Shown here piece by piece: positions 14,821 to 16,128 of a DNA stretch of 16,128 nucleotides. Made by a program: the position numbers and the translations under genes. The notes below the pieces were generated by a model. That model worked only from the letters and a program-made list of their open reading frames with translations. It was not told the origin of the DNA and made no database searches. Within the stretch, counting starts at the first letter, position 1. Each line of letters begins with the position of its first letter. Location: assembly GCA_021796055.1 (NCBI GenBank), contig JAJYOS010000037.1:1-16128 (forward strand), given 5' to 3'. This DNA comes from Bacteroidota bacterium. GTDB taxonomy: Bacteria; Bacteroidota; Kryptoniia; Kryptoniales; JAKASW01.

Positions 14821-16128
14821 ATGGATGTTGTTGTCATAGCTTCCGCGGCGGTAATTATAGTCGCGTTGCTTTTCATGCTCATGCAATTCAGGAACATTAC
14901 GGCGAAGCAGCAGTCCTCGTCTGACCAGACAATGCAGCTCTTCACTATATTCAAATCGGACGTCGAGTCAGTGATTAAGTCGGTCGCCGAAACGGGCCGG
15001 GCCGGTAGCGAGTCGATGTCGAACACGCTTCAGCTTGTCACGAATTCTCTTTCGAAGAGCATGGAGGAGAACCGGGCCGGCACGAACGCGCAGGTCGTCC
15101 AGCTCGCCAACCAGATCTCACAGCTCACGACGCTGATGGGAAAGCAGGTGGAGCAGCTAACGAGTTCCGTGGACCAGCGGCTCGGCCAGTCGACGGCGTC
15201 GACGGACAGGCAGATCAGCCAAATGGCGCAGCAGATTTCCGATCTCTCCACGATAGTCGGCAAGCAGGTCGAGAGCCTTCGCGGCTCGGTTGAGCAGCGA
15301 TTGACGAGCTTCGAGGGACAGCTCGGTGGGCAGCTTTCGGAGGCAAACAAGCTCTTCTCATCACTCAAGCAGGACTTCGGTGAGCTCAAGGAGTCGAGCA
15401 ACAACATGCTCGAGATAGGGAAGCAGATAAACGAACTGCAGAGCATACTCAGCTCCCCGAAACTTCGCGGTAACCTCGGCGAAACCCTTCTCGAAGAGCT
15501 GATCAAGCAGGTGATACCGCAGGGATTCTACGAGTTCCAGTATTCCTTCAGGGACGGATCGAAGGTTGACGCGATCATAAAGACGTCCGAAAGGATTATC
15601 CCGATAGACTCCAAGTTTCCAAAGGACGAATTCCAAAGGTATGTTCAGGCCGAGACGGACGCTGAGAAGAACCTTGCCCTTAACAGGTTCGCCGCGGTCG
15701 TGAAGAAACAGATCGACGATATAGCGGAGAAATATATCAAGCCTGCCGAGAACACCTTCGACTTCGCGATCATGTTTATCCCTTCGGAGAGCATGTATTA
15801 TGAGCTGTTGATCTCGGACGATGATGAGAACAGCGCTTATCGCTACGCGATGAAGAAACACGTGGTGCCCGCTTCGCCGAATAGTTTCTACGCATATATA
15901 CAAGCTATCGCGATCGGCTTAAAAGGGATGCAGATAGAGAGGAACGCCGAGAGGGTGAGAGACCAGCTCGCCCAGCTGGAGAATTCACTGTCCAAATTCA
16001 GTGATAATTTTGAGACTCTCGGTAATCATCTTCGCAACGCGTCCAACAAGTACAGCGACTCGCACGAAGCGCTCGGGAGGTTTAAGGAAAGGTTGCAGGG
16101 AATTGCGAAGTTCGACGAGGATCAGCCG
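14821..16128 (+). CDS. rmuC: RmuC family protein (3' end off the window)
   Basis: Predicted membrane-anchored nuclease-fold protein; E. coli RmuC limits inversions at short inverted repeats. AAGGAG lies 6 bases before the ATG. The 436 visible residues start with a membrane helix (about 2-20), then a long Gln/Ser-rich coiled coil to about 205, then the RmuC domain: GNLGETLLEELI (E221), the active-site strand SKVDAII (D250) and PIDSKFP with D263 and K265. These fit a PD-(D/E)XK-like core. The remainder up to FKERLQGIAKF follows the family, so only a short tail should be missing. The coiled coil contains two copies of a 40-residue unit. Nuclease activity of the family is predicted rather than well shown. 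Confidence 0.92.
   Translation, partial: MDVVVIASAAVIIVALLFMLMQFRNITAKQQSSSDQTMQLFTIFKSDVESVIKSVAETGRAGSESMSNTLQLVTNSLSKSMEENRAGTNAQVVQLANQISQLTTLMGKQVEQLTSSVDQRLGQSTASTDRQISQMAQQISDLSTIVGKQVESLRGSVEQRLTSFEGQLGGQLSEANKLFSSLKQDFGELKESSNNMLEIGKQINELQSILSSPKLRGNLGETLLEELIKQVIPQGFYEFQYSFRDGSKVDAIIKTSERIIPIDSKFPKDEFQRYVQAETDAEKNLALNRFAAVVKKQIDDIAEKYIKPAENTFDFAIMFIPSESMYYELLISDDDENSAYRYAMKKHVVPASPNSFYAYIQAIAIGLKGMQIERNAERVRDQLAQLENSLSKFSDNFETLGNHLRNASNKYSDSHEALGRFKERLQGIAKFDEDQP
15100..15333 (+). repeat. Tandem 40-residue (120-base) repeat in the RmuC coiled coil
   Basis: QLANQISQLTTLMGKQVEQL (from residue 94) recurs as QMAQQISDLSTIVGKQVESL (from residue 134), and the following SSVDQRL/GSVEQRL also matches. 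The spacing is exactly 40 codons. At DNA level the copies have diverged mostly at third positions, so the duplication is old and kept by selection for protein sequence. Confidence 0.7.

Noticed and set aside
15361..15903. 180-codon minus-strand frame opposite rmuC
   Set aside because: Shadow of the RmuC domain, which shows conserved motifs on the plus strand.

Overview
The window looks chromosomal, from a free-living Gram-negative bacterium. Three things point that way: signal-peptide and beta-barrel proteins, Shine-Dalgarno starts (AGGAG, AGGAGGT) and two TTGACA-type promoters. The protein set (DPP5-like S9 peptidase, DUF58, DUF2721, Fur-FeoA-FeoB, SufB-SufC) fits the Fibrobacteres-Chlorobi-Bacteroidetes group. 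SD use and sigma70-like promoters argue against core Bacteroidetes, so an Ignavibacteria/Chlorobi-type lineage is my best guess; this is inference, not a database result. I see no tRNA, rRNA, CRISPR array, transposase or prophage gene.

Layout. (1) 1-2290, minus: sufB then sufC, the scaffold and ATPase of SUF iron-sulfur cluster assembly. sufC runs off the left edge. sufB carries a one-base frameshift near 1170 that cuts off its catalytic C-terminus unless it is a sequencing error. (2) 2291-2777: long divergent intergenic region with a good promoter for suf. (3) 2778-4820, plus: exported DPP5-like S9 peptidase, followed by a spacer with a strong palindrome. (4) 5055-9899, plus: a DUF2721 membrane protein, then a PolB-like 3'-5' exonuclease whose last codons overlap the start of a 1199-residue UvrD/AddA-type helicase with a C-terminal iron-sulfur nuclease. 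(5) 9978-13667, minus: one tight iron operon in the order outer-membrane barrel, fur, feoA, feoB, tiny Cys-containing membrane peptide. (6) 13867-16128, plus: a DUF58 protein and rmuC, which runs off the right edge.

Two themes stand out. Iron: Fe(II) uptake (Feo), its likely regulator (Fur) and a major iron consumer (Suf) lie about 8 kb apart, in two separate transcription units. DNA processing: the exonuclease/helicase-nuclease pair and RmuC are all nuclease-fold proteins acting on DNA. I found no clear new defence system. The points most worth checking are the sufB frameshift, the coupled exonuclease/helicase-nuclease pair, and the barrel protein heading the fur-feo operon.
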